From contig BCJJ01000020.1 of NCBI GenBank assembly GCA_039545355.1, forward strand, positions 1 to 64,000: a stretch of 64,000 nucleotides of DNA, given 5' to 3'. Below the pieces are notes generated by a model, which was not told the DNA's origin, did not search any database, and saw only the letters and a program-made list of their open reading frames with translations. Origin of the DNA: Trichosporon coremiiforme. Its lineage: Eukaryota > Basidiomycota > Tremellomycetes > Trichosporonales > Trichosporonaceae. Of this stretch, positions 19,938 through 34,890 are shown piece by piece. The first letter of the stretch is position 1. Every line of letters begins with the position of its first letter. Both the position numbers and the translations under genes were made by a program.

Positions 19938-21531
19938 ATGAACGACGACCGCAGCCAGTCTCTCAGCGCCTCGCCCGGTCAGGACCAGGACCACCGATCT
20001 GCCCGTCGCGCAACTCTTGCCACTCCAACTGTGACCAGAAAGCTAGCGGCAACTCTACAGTCGTCTGCACTCGGCACGCCGGCAATCATCCAGCGGGCCG
20101 GCACCCAAACGTAGCCCCTGGCCCTGACCACCGGCTCCGTCCTCAAGATCGACCCCGGCTGCTTCACTTCAGATGCTGCGGAAGACAATGTCGCTAGCGT
20201 GCTGCACGTCAACGATACCGACACGGAGGCTGAGTTCCAGACGAGATGGCACACCTTGCTCAAGACTCCCCAGACCTGGTCGCTAATTAAGCTAGGCCTG
20301 AATCGCGTCTGCACAGTGAAGAGGGGGCTTGACCTCAGTGAGATACGCGTCATTCATGCAGGCCGTCATCTACGCCTCACTGAACTACGCGCTGTCAGGT
20401 GCTCAGCTCAGCCTGACCGCTTTCCGCGTCAAGTTCACTCGGCTATTCGCGCTCGGCGACCGCCTCGTCGCCTTCGACAGGCTCCAACTCCCCGGGACGC
20501 CGCGCGGCAAGATTCTGAGCGCCGGCGAATTTGTGCGCCTGCTCAACTCGACTCCCAACGCCGAATTCATCAAGACTCTTCCCTTCTGCCTTAGAGGCAA
20601 CGGCATCCTGACTGCAGACGATGAAGCTGTATCTGCGCTCCATAGATGAACGCATGAGGCGTTTCAGAGACTACTGGATCTTCCACTGCGTGGTCCCTTC
20701 GCGGCCTTCGTCCCTCGCCAGGAGGTCACCGTCGACAGCCTCCAAGAAGCTCTCAACATAGAGCTCAACAGCACGCAACAGTGCCACGAAGAACTGTCCA
20801 CTGTTCGCTCGAAGACGAAGAAGGCCAAGCCCGCGGGCGATGTCAAGACAGACTCGCCAGGTCGCCGGCCACCATCCTCCAGTTTATCGGCAGTTTCACC
20901 CGCGTGGGCGTCCGAGCTCCAGCCGTCTATTCAAGGCACCCATGTCCCATCCAAGAAACGGAGAACACCTGCTCCATCTGCCCCAACGAGCACAGCGAAT
21001 TCGACACCTGTGGGGAGGACGCAGGACTCTCGCCAGGAGCGTGACCACCTCGAAGTCCTAATCGAAGACGGTGCGGACGACGAGGAGTACGAGGCAGGGG
21101 ATAAGGAAGGGGAATACGAGAGCAGCGGAGGCGAGGATCATCAGACGTGGTCCGCCGACGCGCTTCTGCTCGAGACCGACGATGACTCACCCGTTCCCAT
21201 GTCCACCCGCAAGGGCCATGACGAGTCGGAAGTTGAGAGTGACGAAGACGATTCTCCATCAGAGACGCAGGTCGCGCAGAGGCCGCTGCACTCGGGGATT
21301 AGTGTGCTAGCTCTCGGCCCAGACGACATGGATACTCTCATTGAGGCGTTTGGTACTGCGGCAAAGTCGGAGACGGGACCTAAAGAGGAGATGGTGGCAT
21401 GGCAAAAGGGGTCGGCGGAGGAAGGGGAGCAACCGTCGCAACGCAATCCTGGAGTCCGCTTGGCTCGGCGTTCGGCCCTCAGATCGGGAGTGCGCATTGA
21501 CGGCCAGGTTCAGGCGCGGTTGCATTCATAG
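19938..21531 (+). pseudogene. decayed gene, about 530 aa, unknown family
   Basis: From ATG 19938 a frame with good codon use runs to an in-frame TAG (20112-20114), then continues (VLHVNDTDTEAEFQTRWHTL). It shifts by one frame near 20335, continues (MQAVIYASLNYALSGAQLSL), meets an in-frame TGA (20647-20649), and continues in the same frame to 21531. The last part is rich in Asp/Glu, Ser and Pro with a basic cluster KKRRTP, so it was probably a nuclear or linker-like protein. No GT-AG intron with the usual branch pattern can remove either stop or repair the shift. Three separate lesions make a pseudogene likelier than a missed intron, though a noncanonical splice model is not excluded. No family recognised. 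Confidence 0.5.
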
Positions 21532-22647
21532 TTAAGTACCAACGGAGTGTTGTGAAGAAACTGTTCAGTAGATGGTGTAGTACTGTAGCATATGTCTCTT
21601 CTACGTATAGCGATGTCATGGAGGCACAATGTTTACTTGGGGCCGCCGATTTGCTCGCCGCATCAGACAGTGTCTAGTCCACTACTCCAAAAAGGTGACC
21701 ATTCGTGTACAGTACTGCAGACTGTTCCTGAAGGCGAAGACCTGCTCGCGCAATGCCATAACTTCCGCCTCCTCAGTCGGACAAACATGGTGCCCAGTGG
21801 GTAGCCAACTTGTCTTGCATGTGTGCTGTGAGCCGCTATGGGCCGTTGCTCCGTCTTGAACGCCAAAGAGGGGATCGAATCAGGGTTCACATCTTCAACT
21901 CGTATCACCCGCTGCGCAAGGCTACTGGGCTCCGCCATGCTGCCCGTCGCCAAAGACTGCAACGTGTGGGCGGGCGGCCGGCATAGGAGCGCAAGGGCGA
22001 GTTGCATCACTTGATGTCTCGAAGCTTCTTGCTCACCCGGTTCATCCAGCTTCCTGCTCACCCGGTTCATCCTCCACCCTTCCGAATCCACATGCGTGGG
22101 CAGCCAGGAAGCTCTTGTTTCATGAGTTGCGCAGACGTCAATGATAGATCGAGTGGGGTCCAAGATTGGGGGCGTGGGGGCGGGTCTGCATGCAGGCTCC
22201 GTGACCAGTCAGGCGCACCGCTGACGAGGGCACGGTAGCATGTAGCACGGGTGACGTGACCTGATCGCATGCCGAGTCGCCGCCTCCTAACTGAGTTGCG
22301 TCGGCCGATCAGTTGATCAGCCCCGTGTGACGCACATACGATTATGATATGACAAGAGTGGAGGCACCGTGGCACCGCCGATCAGTGAAAATTCGGGAAA
22401 CGACTCGCTCGAGACAACTTGCAACACGACTTTTTTTCATGTTGCAACCATTGAATTCATAGATATCAGGGTGCGGGGGGATGGGAAACACTAGAAGCAG
22501 TTGATGCTGGATATTTTGTCGTTTGCGTATATGTACAATGTTGAGACTACACTGGTTTAATAATGATCGGAACTGTTCACGTCAGCCACACTTCTACACC
22601 TTTCCTGCCTTTTCTCGACTCACAATGAAGCTAAACGCTCGGGAAGC
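21532..22647. other. spacer without identified features
   Basis: 1.1 kb between the decayed gene and the 3' end of SAH1. No frame has the codon pattern of the real genes. A near-direct repeat of CTTGCTCACCCGGTTCATCC and CCTGCTCACCCGGTTCATCC lies at about 22027-22073. Confidence 0.5.
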
Positions 22648-24891
<2,244 letters not shown>

Positions 24892-27227
24892 ATGGCCATC
24901 GCCCACGACGGAGGCGGGGCCGGCGCCTCGGGCTCCCTCTCCGTCGACGAGGAGACTGACCTCGCCCTACTTGTGAGCGCTCCACCTTGGACTCTGCTGA
25001 CCTGGCCCAGGACCAGCACTTAATCAAAACCAACGCCCTCAGCCAGCGCATGAAGAGTGAGCATCACTCGTCTTCCTCCTTCTCTTCTGACAGCAGCTAT
25101 CCTGTCTCAGCTCGACTCTCGCCTGTCCCGACTAGACAAGTCGGTCGCACCCCTCGCCATTCGCCAGCTGTCGTACACGTCCAAGAACCTCGACGCCGTG
25201 CTTGAGGCGCTTGCGCCTGGATCAACGACCGCCGCTCGACCACAGCCTTCGCGCCAAGAGTCCTACACCTCTGCGGCTCTCGCAAGCGTGCACAGCAGCA
25301 TCAATGACGTCCCCCCGCCGCCCGTGGCCGTGTCGACGCAGAGCCGAGCCGACAAACGCAGGAAGCACGGCTCGGTCATGGACCGGGGAAGGGCTGTCTC
25401 TCGGCCAGACAACGTGCCCCGATGGCAGGAGGAGGAGGCGGCCATCTCTCCCAGTGTCGAGGTGCCGCCACCGTCGCAATGGGACTCGGGTATCTCGTCC
25501 GGCACGGACCGAGGCGTGCTGTCGCGGGCGCCAGACCTGTCAAGCCTGAGCGAGTACATGGGTGCGCTGCAGGGTGTGATCCAGGAGCTGGAAGACATGA
25601 ACCACGCGTTGCTCGAGGGACGGGGCGGCGACCGGGCAGCCGGCGTCGAGTCGCTCGGCAAGCTCGTCGAGGAGGCGTACGGCCAGCTCGTCGAGCTGCT
25701 GCTCCGGAAAACGAAAGAGGGCCTCCCGCGATCGTTCAGCCCGGCGTCGCTGGCCGGCTCGACCGTCCCGCAACCGCTGACGTGGTTCCCCGAGTTCCCT
25801 CGTATCCGGCACCTGTCCGCTCCGCTCTCGACGATGGTGTACCCTGACGAGCCGACGCCAAAGACGACGGGCCTGCTCGCGCCCATCTTCGACGACTGCA
25901 TCGCCGACCTCGGCGGCATCCGCGGCGAATGGTTCCGCCAGTCGCTTGCGCCCGCCGCAGCCCGCGTCGACGAGGACGGCGGATCGTGGGACGCGAACCA
26001 GGGTGGGGAAAAGGTCCGCGCCGTCATGAACCTGTGGGAGGGCTTCCTGACCGCTGGAGAGGTAAGCTATCTTTGCGCGGTACAAAGCTGACAACCAGGC
26101 GGAGGTCGCGCTGCAGTCTCAGCTGATGCCGGGCGCGTCGGGCGAGATACTCGTCGGCAAGGTGCTCTCGTACGCGACGCCGGTGCTGACGGACGTCATG
26201 AACAACATCACCGCCAGCCTCAAGCGGGATCTGACGGGGCAGACCATGCTCTTGCTGGACCTGTACGCGAACCTGGTCGAGTTCCAGGCCAAGCTGGACA
26301 CGCGGTTGGGCCAAGTCTTCGGGACGCGGGAAGCCGAGGAGGTGGCGGCTGTACTGCCGAATGCAATGGCGGTGCTGAAGCAGCTCGCGCAGCGGTCCTT
26401 CCCAGAGCGGCTGGTGGACATCCGCAATCCCTCGCGGAACAACGTGGCCAACGTCGGCGTCGACCCCGTCACCCATTCGACGCTGTCGTACCTCGAGGTC
26501 CTGCCCAAGTTCGGGAGCGTCGTGGACGGGCTCCTGCGCAGCGGGCGCGGAGAGCGGTCATGGCTCATGGGCCTGCCGCCGCCGTCTCCGGCTAAGAGCG
26601 CAGAGGAGGAAGGCGGCGTGCTCAACCTCTATTTGGCCGACATTCTCGGGGCGCTCATCCAGCACCTCGAGCAGAAGGCGGCGCCGATGCGCAAGCTGGC
26701 ATCATACACTTATCTCCTGAACAACTGTGAGTTGGTCGGAGTTGGAAACGCTAACCCACAGTGTCGCACATAAGAAATACGACATCGTCGTTCCACGCCG
26801 ACTGTGTCGGTGTCTCGGCCGAGAACATGATGAACAAGGCCTTCCGGGACGCGAAGGCGTAAGTTAGTATGCGCCAACTCCAACTGACATCAGGCGCTAC
26901 CTGAACGAGTGGTCCGACCTGACATTGTTACTTCAGCACACGGCGCACGCGCGTTTCGGCGTCGGCGGCGCGAGCGAGAAGCAGTCTACGAAAGAGGCCG
27001 CGGCGGCCTTCTTCGAGCGCCTCGCCGAGCTCGAGACGCAGTGCAGAAATTATCCCCTGAACCGCGCCGACCCCGATTTGCGCGACCGCGTCGGCGCCGA
27101 GGCGGATGATATTGTCAAAACCGGGTACAAGGCGTTCTGGACCAAGGGGCACAATAAGGGATACGACAAGTATCTCAAGGGAACGCCGGACGACATCTCC
27201 CGCCGCGTGCAGGCTGTGTTCCGATGA
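24892..27227 (+). CDS. EXO70: exocyst complex subunit Exo70
   Basis: Six exons: 24892-24972, 25011-25056, 25097-26061, 26099-26726, 26762-26858 and 26894-27227; 716 aa. Introns are 35-40 nt and end CTGAC or CTAAC plus a few bases and AG. The acceptor at 25096 is preceded by a decoy CTGACAG. The N-terminal coiled coil reads SQLDSRLSRLDKSVAPL, the typical Exo70 start. The C-terminal helical rod includes IRHLSAPLSTM, MRKLASYTYLLNN and the conserved end YDKYLKGTPDDISRRVQAVF, the basic phosphoinositide-binding patch region. Exo70 tethers secretory vesicles to the plasma membrane through PI(4,5)P2 and Rho GTPases. It is somewhat longer than yeast Exo70 (623 aa) because of a Ser/Pro-rich linker around residues 60-150. 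Confidence 0.88.
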
Positions 27228-27369
27228 TCCGGGGCTCGCGGCCGCCAGGCTGATCGGCCGCTGGACGGGGTTGTTAGGTTGTTAGTCGGGAGCCGACACA
27301 CCGCGCCCAGTTGTAATACTAGTACTTTAAGTCTAACATAACGATTACATGATATACAATCCAGCAGCA

Positions 27370-28825
<1,456 letters not shown>

Positions 28826-30007
28826 GCTGTCCGCTCTCTTCGTTGTGAGTGTGCGAGCAGAGGTAGTGAGAAGTGGGATCCGATGCGATCGGGGTAGCAA
28901 GCAGGCGTAATGTCCAGCTCGTCAGGGCCTATGTGAATGGTGGCGAGGGCAGGCGTGGGAGAGCTGGCTCCGATGCAGTCACGTGATGGACCGGGTACCT
29001 GGGCCTGGGGCCGCCGGAGGTGTGCGCCGGAGGCCTCGATGACGGACGCACCTCGACGACTGCCCGCTGTCACATGCCGAAACGATCATACGCTTCTGGG
29101 ACACGCAGGAGAGGAGGGAACTGATGCAACAGGTGATTTGAGACGCACTTTAGGCAATGCAGATTTGGGCGGCTTCCTTAGTTTCCGACACAAACGATTG
29201 GGCGCCACTTGAGGAGATGCGCCTTTAACAGCTGCGCTGATGATCGGAGACAAATGTGTGCCGACCTCCGCCGAACAGAGTCCGCCCTCGCTTTGGGGGT
29301 TTACAACGTCGCCAGTCAACTGAGAGCGCTGTTGGTACGCACAGCGTAGTGTCATATCGACCGTGGTCGCACCACGCACACAATCACCATGACGCAATGA
29401 GATGGATATACGAAGAACACGGACAGAATGTACGACTTCAAACGAGCGGAGTCCGGAGCCCGCAACACACCCAACTCCTCTTAAGCCATTACCAGGGGCG
29501 GCAATGAGAAAGCCTCTTGCTGCGACTAGCGGCTCACTCTCCGGCCGGTTATCAACGTTGGACGACTTGGACGCACAGTTCTCCGAGATACCCTGAAGAG
29601 GGGTAAGCACCAACCAAGCGACCTCATGCTGTTCGCGATAGGAGACATAAGCTGACGACGCAGTACGGGTTGCGACGACCAGGTTCTGACTGACTGTGAT
29701 CCTGCTCTAGGTCGCATCCGCATGCTTTCAGGCGACATCGCCTTCTACGCCACGCCGTTGAGAGGGTGACAATCCTCCTAACCACCTCCGGCAACATGTC
29801 CACCACGCGCTCGTGTGGTCTGCTCACAGTATCTGCACTTTGCACTTGCTTCTCAGCGCTGCGCACTGAACCTCTGGCATTGCCGGATCCATCCCCCCTC
29901 CGGTTACATCAACGTTGATCGCCGCGCTCATACCATGACAGCATAAATGACCTCGACGTGTCGCCTCTTCTCCTCATCGCCAGTCAATAGCATCGATTCT
30001 GACCAAC
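28826..30007. other. spacer with a possible coding relic
   Basis: 1.2 kb. Around 29504-29596 a short plus-strand frame with better than background codon use reads SGSLSGRLSTLDDLDAQFSE and stops. It is followed by a GTAAGC donor and a GCTGACGACGCAG acceptor near 29602-29662. It may be a remnant exon or part of a very small gene. Nothing else is supported. Confidence 0.35.
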
Positions 30008-30799
30008 ATGCCCACTGGTGAGTCCGCTGTCTGCCTGACAGCAGCTGCACGCGAGGTCAAGCTTTCATTCCTAGCCCCTGTGCAGGTGTCTCGCTATCTA
30101 TACGCGTGGTAATAGCTGACCACAGCTCACGCCGAGATCGAAGTCGACGTCCAGCTGTATCAGACGTTCACTGCGCAGCTGGGCCTCGAGACCAAGACCA
30201 ACCTCCTCCTGCGCGAATGGTACCGCCACGAGGTTGGCTGCGAGCCCAGCGCACCGATGCCGTACACCGAGGCAATCACGTCGGCCGACACATGCCCCTC
30301 CGTCGAGGCGAGCGACGACCTCAAGGCCAAGCTGTACGACAAGGTGCAGTGCCTGTGGCACCTGCAGGTCGAGCGCAACCGGCTCGATGCAGAGGGCTTC
30401 ATGCACCGCTTCGGGTACGAACCGCGCACGCCCCTGCCGTACACCGAGGCCGGGGTCGGTGAGCACTTCGAGTCGAAGGACGCCGTCGCCCTCCTGAGCG
30501 GCGTGCACGCCGCGCTCGCCTGCAGCTGGTTCCTTCAGGTCGAGAAGAACCGCCTCCTCCGGGAGGCGTTCGTCGTCCAGTTCGCGACCGACCCCAGCAC
30601 GCCCATGCCCTACACCGATAACGGCACCATTGACGAGGACGCTCCTTCCACCAGCGAGGAGGACGCCATCGCCGCCCTCCACGACGCCATCGGACAGAGG
30701 CTCGGTCTACTCGTCCGCCTTCACGACGAGTGGGGCGCGCTCTTCAGCGAGACGTTCGCCATGCAGAACGGACAGCAGCTGCCTCCTCTCAGCACTTAA
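30008..30799 (+). CDS. PYT-repeat protein of unknown family
   Basis: Exons 30008-30017 and 30126-30799 give 227 aa. The intron 30018-30125 has a GTGAGT donor and a GCTGACCACAG acceptor. No signal peptide or membrane segment. The protein is built from about 57-residue repeats. Each has a helix (LQVERNRLDAEGF, LQVEKNRLLREAF, VRLHDEWGALFSETF) followed in the first three by an acidic-Pro box (EPSAPMPYTEA, EPRTPLPYTEA, DPSTPMPYTDN) and a second helix. The last copy is degenerate. Codon use is strongly typical, so it is a real gene. It is a soluble, mostly helical, acidic protein. I do not recognise the family. Confidence 0.8.
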
Positions 30800-31219
30800 A
30801 GCTGCTGACTAGGCTTGCCAAGACTTTTTGTGATCAAAGATTTTCATCACGATTCAGGCAGCATAATCACCGATGCGATTCTAACGGACAGTTTCTCCTG
30901 TCTCGTTCCCCGGACACTAACGACAGCGCAAGGCTGAGAGCCACAAGCTCTTTGTCGTACAGAGGAGGGCAGCCTCGGGCCGGTGGGACGCCTTGCCGAT
31001 GAACCGCCGGCCGCCGACAGACCAGTATCAGGCACGTACGGAACGCGATGGGCGACATGAAGCTGAGCTCTAAACGTCTTCCCTCCACATCTCAGCTTCA
31101 GACACTTCTCATGCTCATAACTGACACTTCTCTGACATCTTCCTTCTCCAGACCGGCTCATCCTCTCACCGTATTGCGCCTTCCCTACACGGCAGCCACC
31201 CGACATCACCGTCAGAGGC
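30800..31219. other. intergenic spacer
   Basis: 420 bp between two plus-strand genes. The last 100 bp are pyrimidine-rich, as in promoters here. No gene seen. Confidence 0.5.
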
Positions 31220-32330
31220 ATGTCAACCGCCACCCTCTACATCGACTCTATCCTCACAGCATCGCCCGGTTCAAACACCTATACCCATGACCTCGATGCT
31301 TTGAGGCAAATCCTATCCCTCAAGTTAGACCGTGATCACTCTCTGGCACTCCTCGACCTGCAACGCGCCCTCAGTGACCAGCTCGACTTCTCTAAAGGCT
31401 ACTCTGACGGCCATCTGCGCTCCTGCATCTTCAACCTGTTCCTCCCAATATGTTTGAGTGGTTCTTTCTCGCCCGAGCTCGGCACCCCGATGTCTGTCGT
31501 CAAGCTCTCAGATTGCATCGGACTCAGCAAGACGGCCATGGCGGCTTGCATCGAAGACTTCCTTACAGAGGGTCGCAAGTGGGCGATCCAACTGGAAGTC
31601 AGGAAGGGAGGGCTCGGACGCTGATGCTGCCGCAAGGCGACTGCGCCAGCGCCGTGTGTCGCAAGGGCATAGCAAGGTGTGGTTTACACGGCCCGACCTC
31701 AGCCTGGTGCAGAAGTGCCGCTGCCGTGGAGATGACCGATGCTCGCATCAAGCCTGCCTGCTGACGATGAACATCAGAGCCTTCGACGACAAAGAACTCA
31801 TCAACCATGTCAAGGTGTCGATTACGCTCTGACATGCGTGGCAGGACTGGCAGAAGGTCGACGTAAGGCCGGGACCCGTGCCGTGCGGCTTGGCAGCCGC
31901 CATCGAAGTGCGCTCATTGGGAGACTTGCGCTGACAACAGGGCGCAATAGCAGCAGAAGATATGCTGGAGGAACCCGAACCTGAGAAGACGACCACTGGC
32001 ATCAGACATCTCCTCGCGACCCTCCAGCATGTCCACATGGCCCACCAACTACTTAACGATGATCATGAGCTTAACGAACATGCTGTGCAACTGTATCTGG
32101 ATCTCTTTGCGCAGGCTATCCGTCCGGGCGCCAACCAGCCTCGCTCTCAACCACTTATCAAAACCCCGCTCGATCTCGCAGCTCCCCCCGTAACCACCTG
32201 TCGAGCCAGTGCCTGTGCCGAAGCTAGTCCGCAGCAGAGTCACCTCCAAACCGCTCCACCTACGGCGTGGCTGTGGCGAGAGCTGAACCGCCACTCCGAT
32301 CCAGTCTACATACTGCAGAGCAACTATTGA
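31220..32330 (+). CDS. hypothetical multi-exon gene
   Basis: A frame-consistent model is 31220-31578, 31637-31814, 31845-31862 and 31941-32330, giving 314 aa. The last acceptor (GCTGACAACAG) and its GTAAGG donor fit the local intron style. The first two introns (GTGGGC donor with a GCTGATG branch; GTGTCG donor, only 30 nt) are weak, so the model is tentative. The first exon (MSTATLYIDSILTASPGSN) has good codon use. A Cys/His-containing part (QKCRCRGDDRCSHQACL) might bind metal. A helical stretch (GIRHLLATLQHVHMAHQLL) follows and the C-terminus is Pro/Ala-rich. No known family. It could also be in decay, like the gene at 19.9 kb. Confidence 0.45.
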
Positions 32331-32766
32331 AGCTCTGAACTCGCCATTGCCTTCTTCGCCGAGGGTCTTGGAGCGGACGGGCTGGACGTTCACCGTCGTC
32401 AGCCCCGCGGAGATGGACTCGCTGCTCCGGGCTCCTCTTCAACCCCAGTCCAGCACGACCAATCACGGCCGCACGGGGATCTTTGGATGCACCATCCTTT
32501 GATGTAGACAATTGCATAATACGTACGCCATGCATGACCTCATGACCTGTGCCAAGAGCGTGCTGCCTTATCGCTGCCAACTCGGCGAGCATGCTTCTGC
32601 CATTCAGGGCTATCCAGAATTCACCGGTCACCACCCCTGAGCTTCGCTATCCTCCCTCCGTTGCACTCCCCTACCTCCTGCGTCTTCCTCAGCCACTGCT
32701 CGCCGACGACGCCACGCTGAGGGGCGCAGGAGCGCGCCGGTGTCGTCGCTCACATCAGCAGCACTC
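32331..32766. other. spacer before tRNA-Leu
   Basis: 436 bp with no supported gene. Some codon-biased pieces occur near 32340-32450 but with no stable frame. Confidence 0.4.
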
Positions 32767-32870
32767 GGCAAGATGGCCGAGCGGTCTAAGGCGCTGTGTT
32801 CAGGTTCCTCTGCTTCCGAGCAGTTGAGCTTCGCAGTCTTCGGGCGTGGGTTCGAATCCCACTCTTGTCA
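32767..32870 (+). tRNA. tRNA-Leu(CAG) with intron
   Basis: Acceptor GGCAAGA pairs with TCTTGTC (one G-T pair). The D stem is GCC/GGC, the anticodon stem CTGTG/CGCAG, the loop TTCAGG|T with anticodon CAG at 32801-32803, and the T arm GTGGG-TTCGAAT-CCCAC. A 26-nt intron (32805-32830) lies one base 3' of the anticodon, the canonical place. A long variable arm is present, as expected of class II leucine tRNA. The A box (GGCCGAGCGGTCTAAGGC) and B box (GGTTCGAATCC) are intact. Discriminator A at 32870. Confidence 0.95.
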
Positions 32871-33311
32871 TATGCGAGCGCGAGTTCGCAACCTAGAGAG
32901 CTGTCCTTTTTCTGGATGAGTCGAGGAAAAGGTTGGAGAAGGTCGGCGGAGAGAACGTAGCAGGGCGGCTGTGTCCTAGATGACTGCGGTCGTGTGCAAT
33001 CCTTCTCGGTCCTGTCGTCGCTTCCGGATCACTCTTAACCTTCTTTTAACCCCCGTCTCACCGCACTCATCAGCTGCATGTACAGAGGGTAATGGAGATT
33101 AACTCACAGCAGTGCAGAAACTGATGAAAACGCTGTGCAATGCCACGGGCGCAGATCGTCGGTGCGCTCGCGCGCAGGCGACTGTGGCACCACAACTCGA
33201 TCGCCGTACCAACACCCCTTCAGCTTCACATTCCTGACTCTCACTCGTCTATCATCTAAAAACCGTTCTGCGAGCTCCTGGAGATGCGCAGAGGTCGCAA
33301 AAAGGGATATC
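32871..33311. other. spacer between two tRNA genes
   Basis: 441 bp between convergent tRNA genes. A short T-rich run shortly after the leucine tRNA (CCTTTTTC, near 32906) may serve as its pol III terminator. No protein gene seen. Confidence 0.5.
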
Positions 33312-33394
33312 TGGACGACTTAGGAATCGAACCAAAGACCTCGTCAAGATTAGACAGTGCTAATGACGCGCTCTACCAACTGAGCTAGACGCCC
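33312..33394 (-). tRNA. tRNA-Ala(AGC) with 10-nt intron
   Basis: Read on the minus strand: acceptor GGGCGTC, D arm GCTC-AGTTGGTA-GAGC, anticodon stem CGTCA/TGACG, loop TTAGCA|T with anticodon AGC, and T loop TTCGATT. Removing ten bases after position 37 gives the seven-base loop TTAGCAT typical of fungal tRNA-Ala. Position 3-70 is G-T, the alanine identity pair. Two T-T mismatches (positions 6-67 and 51-63) weaken the acceptor and T stems, so it may be a variant or an early pseudogene. A and B boxes are intact. Confidence 0.82.
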
Positions 33395-34102
33395 CCAGAT
33401 GCTGTTGCTGTTCGCCAAAGCGCCGCTGGAACATGAGCCACTGCCTGCCACGTGGTGTTGGGCACTGGATCGCGGATGGAGGCGTCTGGTACCGTTGAGA
33501 CAGTTGAAAGCCGAGTGGAAGTAAGTTCGTCAGGTTCTCCGACTCTTGCCCGCTCGGAAGCGAATCACGGTTTGCTCCAGGCGAGCGTGGAAGTTGCGTC
33601 AGTGGCTGGGCTCAGGGGGAACAGATGTCCGCAGCAACCCTCTGCACTGCGCTGTGCAAGACGAGAGTTGCGGTTAACGCGCCGAGAGTTTGCTTTCGGT
33701 CACAGGGGGATCTCCTGGGGATCCTGGTAGCGCGTGCCATCCACGTGCCTGATTCAGCAAGATGCGGTTGATTACCCTGGTGCCTTCAACTTCTCTCCGC
33801 ATCCCTGCCCCGCATGGCCGGCGTGCGTATCATTTCCTCGCCGCATCACGGCGGCCGCCGCAGCCACCCATCACCCGTGGAGCACCAACATGTCACCGCA
33901 ATGTCTTGGCATCGGGGACTCTGACCCTACGCTTTGCCCTTGCGCAGCTCGGAGCCGGCACGCTGCGTGCAAGTGTCCGTGTCCGTGTTCGGCGGGGCGG
34001 TGCTATGCACGTGAGCAACAACAACGCCGCTAGTGACTCCGGCTTCTTATAAATTAACTTCTTGATGTTGATCGACACAGGGCCGACACGACAACATTCA
34101 CC
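33395..34102. other. spacer upstream of the four-pass membrane protein
   Basis: About 700 bp of mixed sequence; a TATAAATT element lies near 34048-34055, about 50 bp before the ATG at 34103. No gene seen. Confidence 0.45.
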
Positions 34103-34752
34103 ATGACGCTCTCTCCCCGCGGCCTGCGCAACGCCACCGACTCCATCTGCCTCGTGCTCTCCCTGGCCACTGGTGCTGTTTCCATTGCCGCCATTTGCAT
34201 CGCTGGCTCAGAGGAGCGCATCATGTCCGGCCACCTCGGTGCGCTCATCTGCGGCACGACGTTCGGCTGGGCGGCGACGGCGTTCTTCATCTCGTCGTGC
34301 GTATCCCCGCCGTCCATCAGCTAACACCCCAGACTCGCTGTCACAGGCGCCAAGCCCCAGTCGCGCTACACGTCCCTCCGGAGCACGACGATCGCGCGCG
34401 GCGTCCTGTTCGTCGTCGGTTGCGCGCTCGCCGGTTACCAGTCGACCATCTTCGACGCGTACCGGGTGTGCTCAGACTATCGCAGCCGCTACAGACGGTA
34501 CAACGGGGGCGGCTCGGCTGCCAACTGCCAGCTGCCGCTTGCGTCTGGCATTCTCGCGTGGCTTCTCGTCGCTGCTGTAAGTAGGTCCGCTTGAGAAGGG
34601 ACTGACAGAAGATCGCGGTCTGTGCCATCATCGAGATTCTCGCCTTCACCCAGCGGTACGGCAACACACGCTCCACTTGGGGGGCTAGCCTGCTCGAGCT
34701 GCCCAACACGCAGCGCCTTCCTGCGGAAGACAAGCGCTCTCTCAACGTTTAG
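34103..34752 (+). CDS. small four-pass membrane protein
   Basis: Exons 34103-34296, 34333-34576 and 34612-34752 give 192 aa. Introns are 36 and 35 nt, ending GCTAACACCCCAG and CTGACAGAAG. Four hydrophobic segments are visible: about residues 15-37, 43-64, 76-95 and 130-155. A short extracellular or luminal loop between the last two holds paired cysteines (VCSDYRSRYRR, then NCQL). The layout resembles MARVEL/SUR7/claudin-like fungal proteins, but no signature motif settles it. The tail is short, charged and cytosolic. Probably a plasma-membrane organiser by topology only. Confidence 0.75.
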
Positions 34753-34890
34753 AACGCGTTACCACCTATATCTAGACTACTGTGTGGGACGCACTCGTTA
34801 TAATCTGTCTGTCTAATCTCCGTATCGATAATCTGCCTCCATAATTGAATAGCACCCCCTATAATATCTAATGCACACGAATCCCTGCCT

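Noticed and set aside
21592..22238. Short ORFs in the spacer before SAH1
   Set aside because: 60-80 aa frames on both strands without bias; nothing supports a gene.
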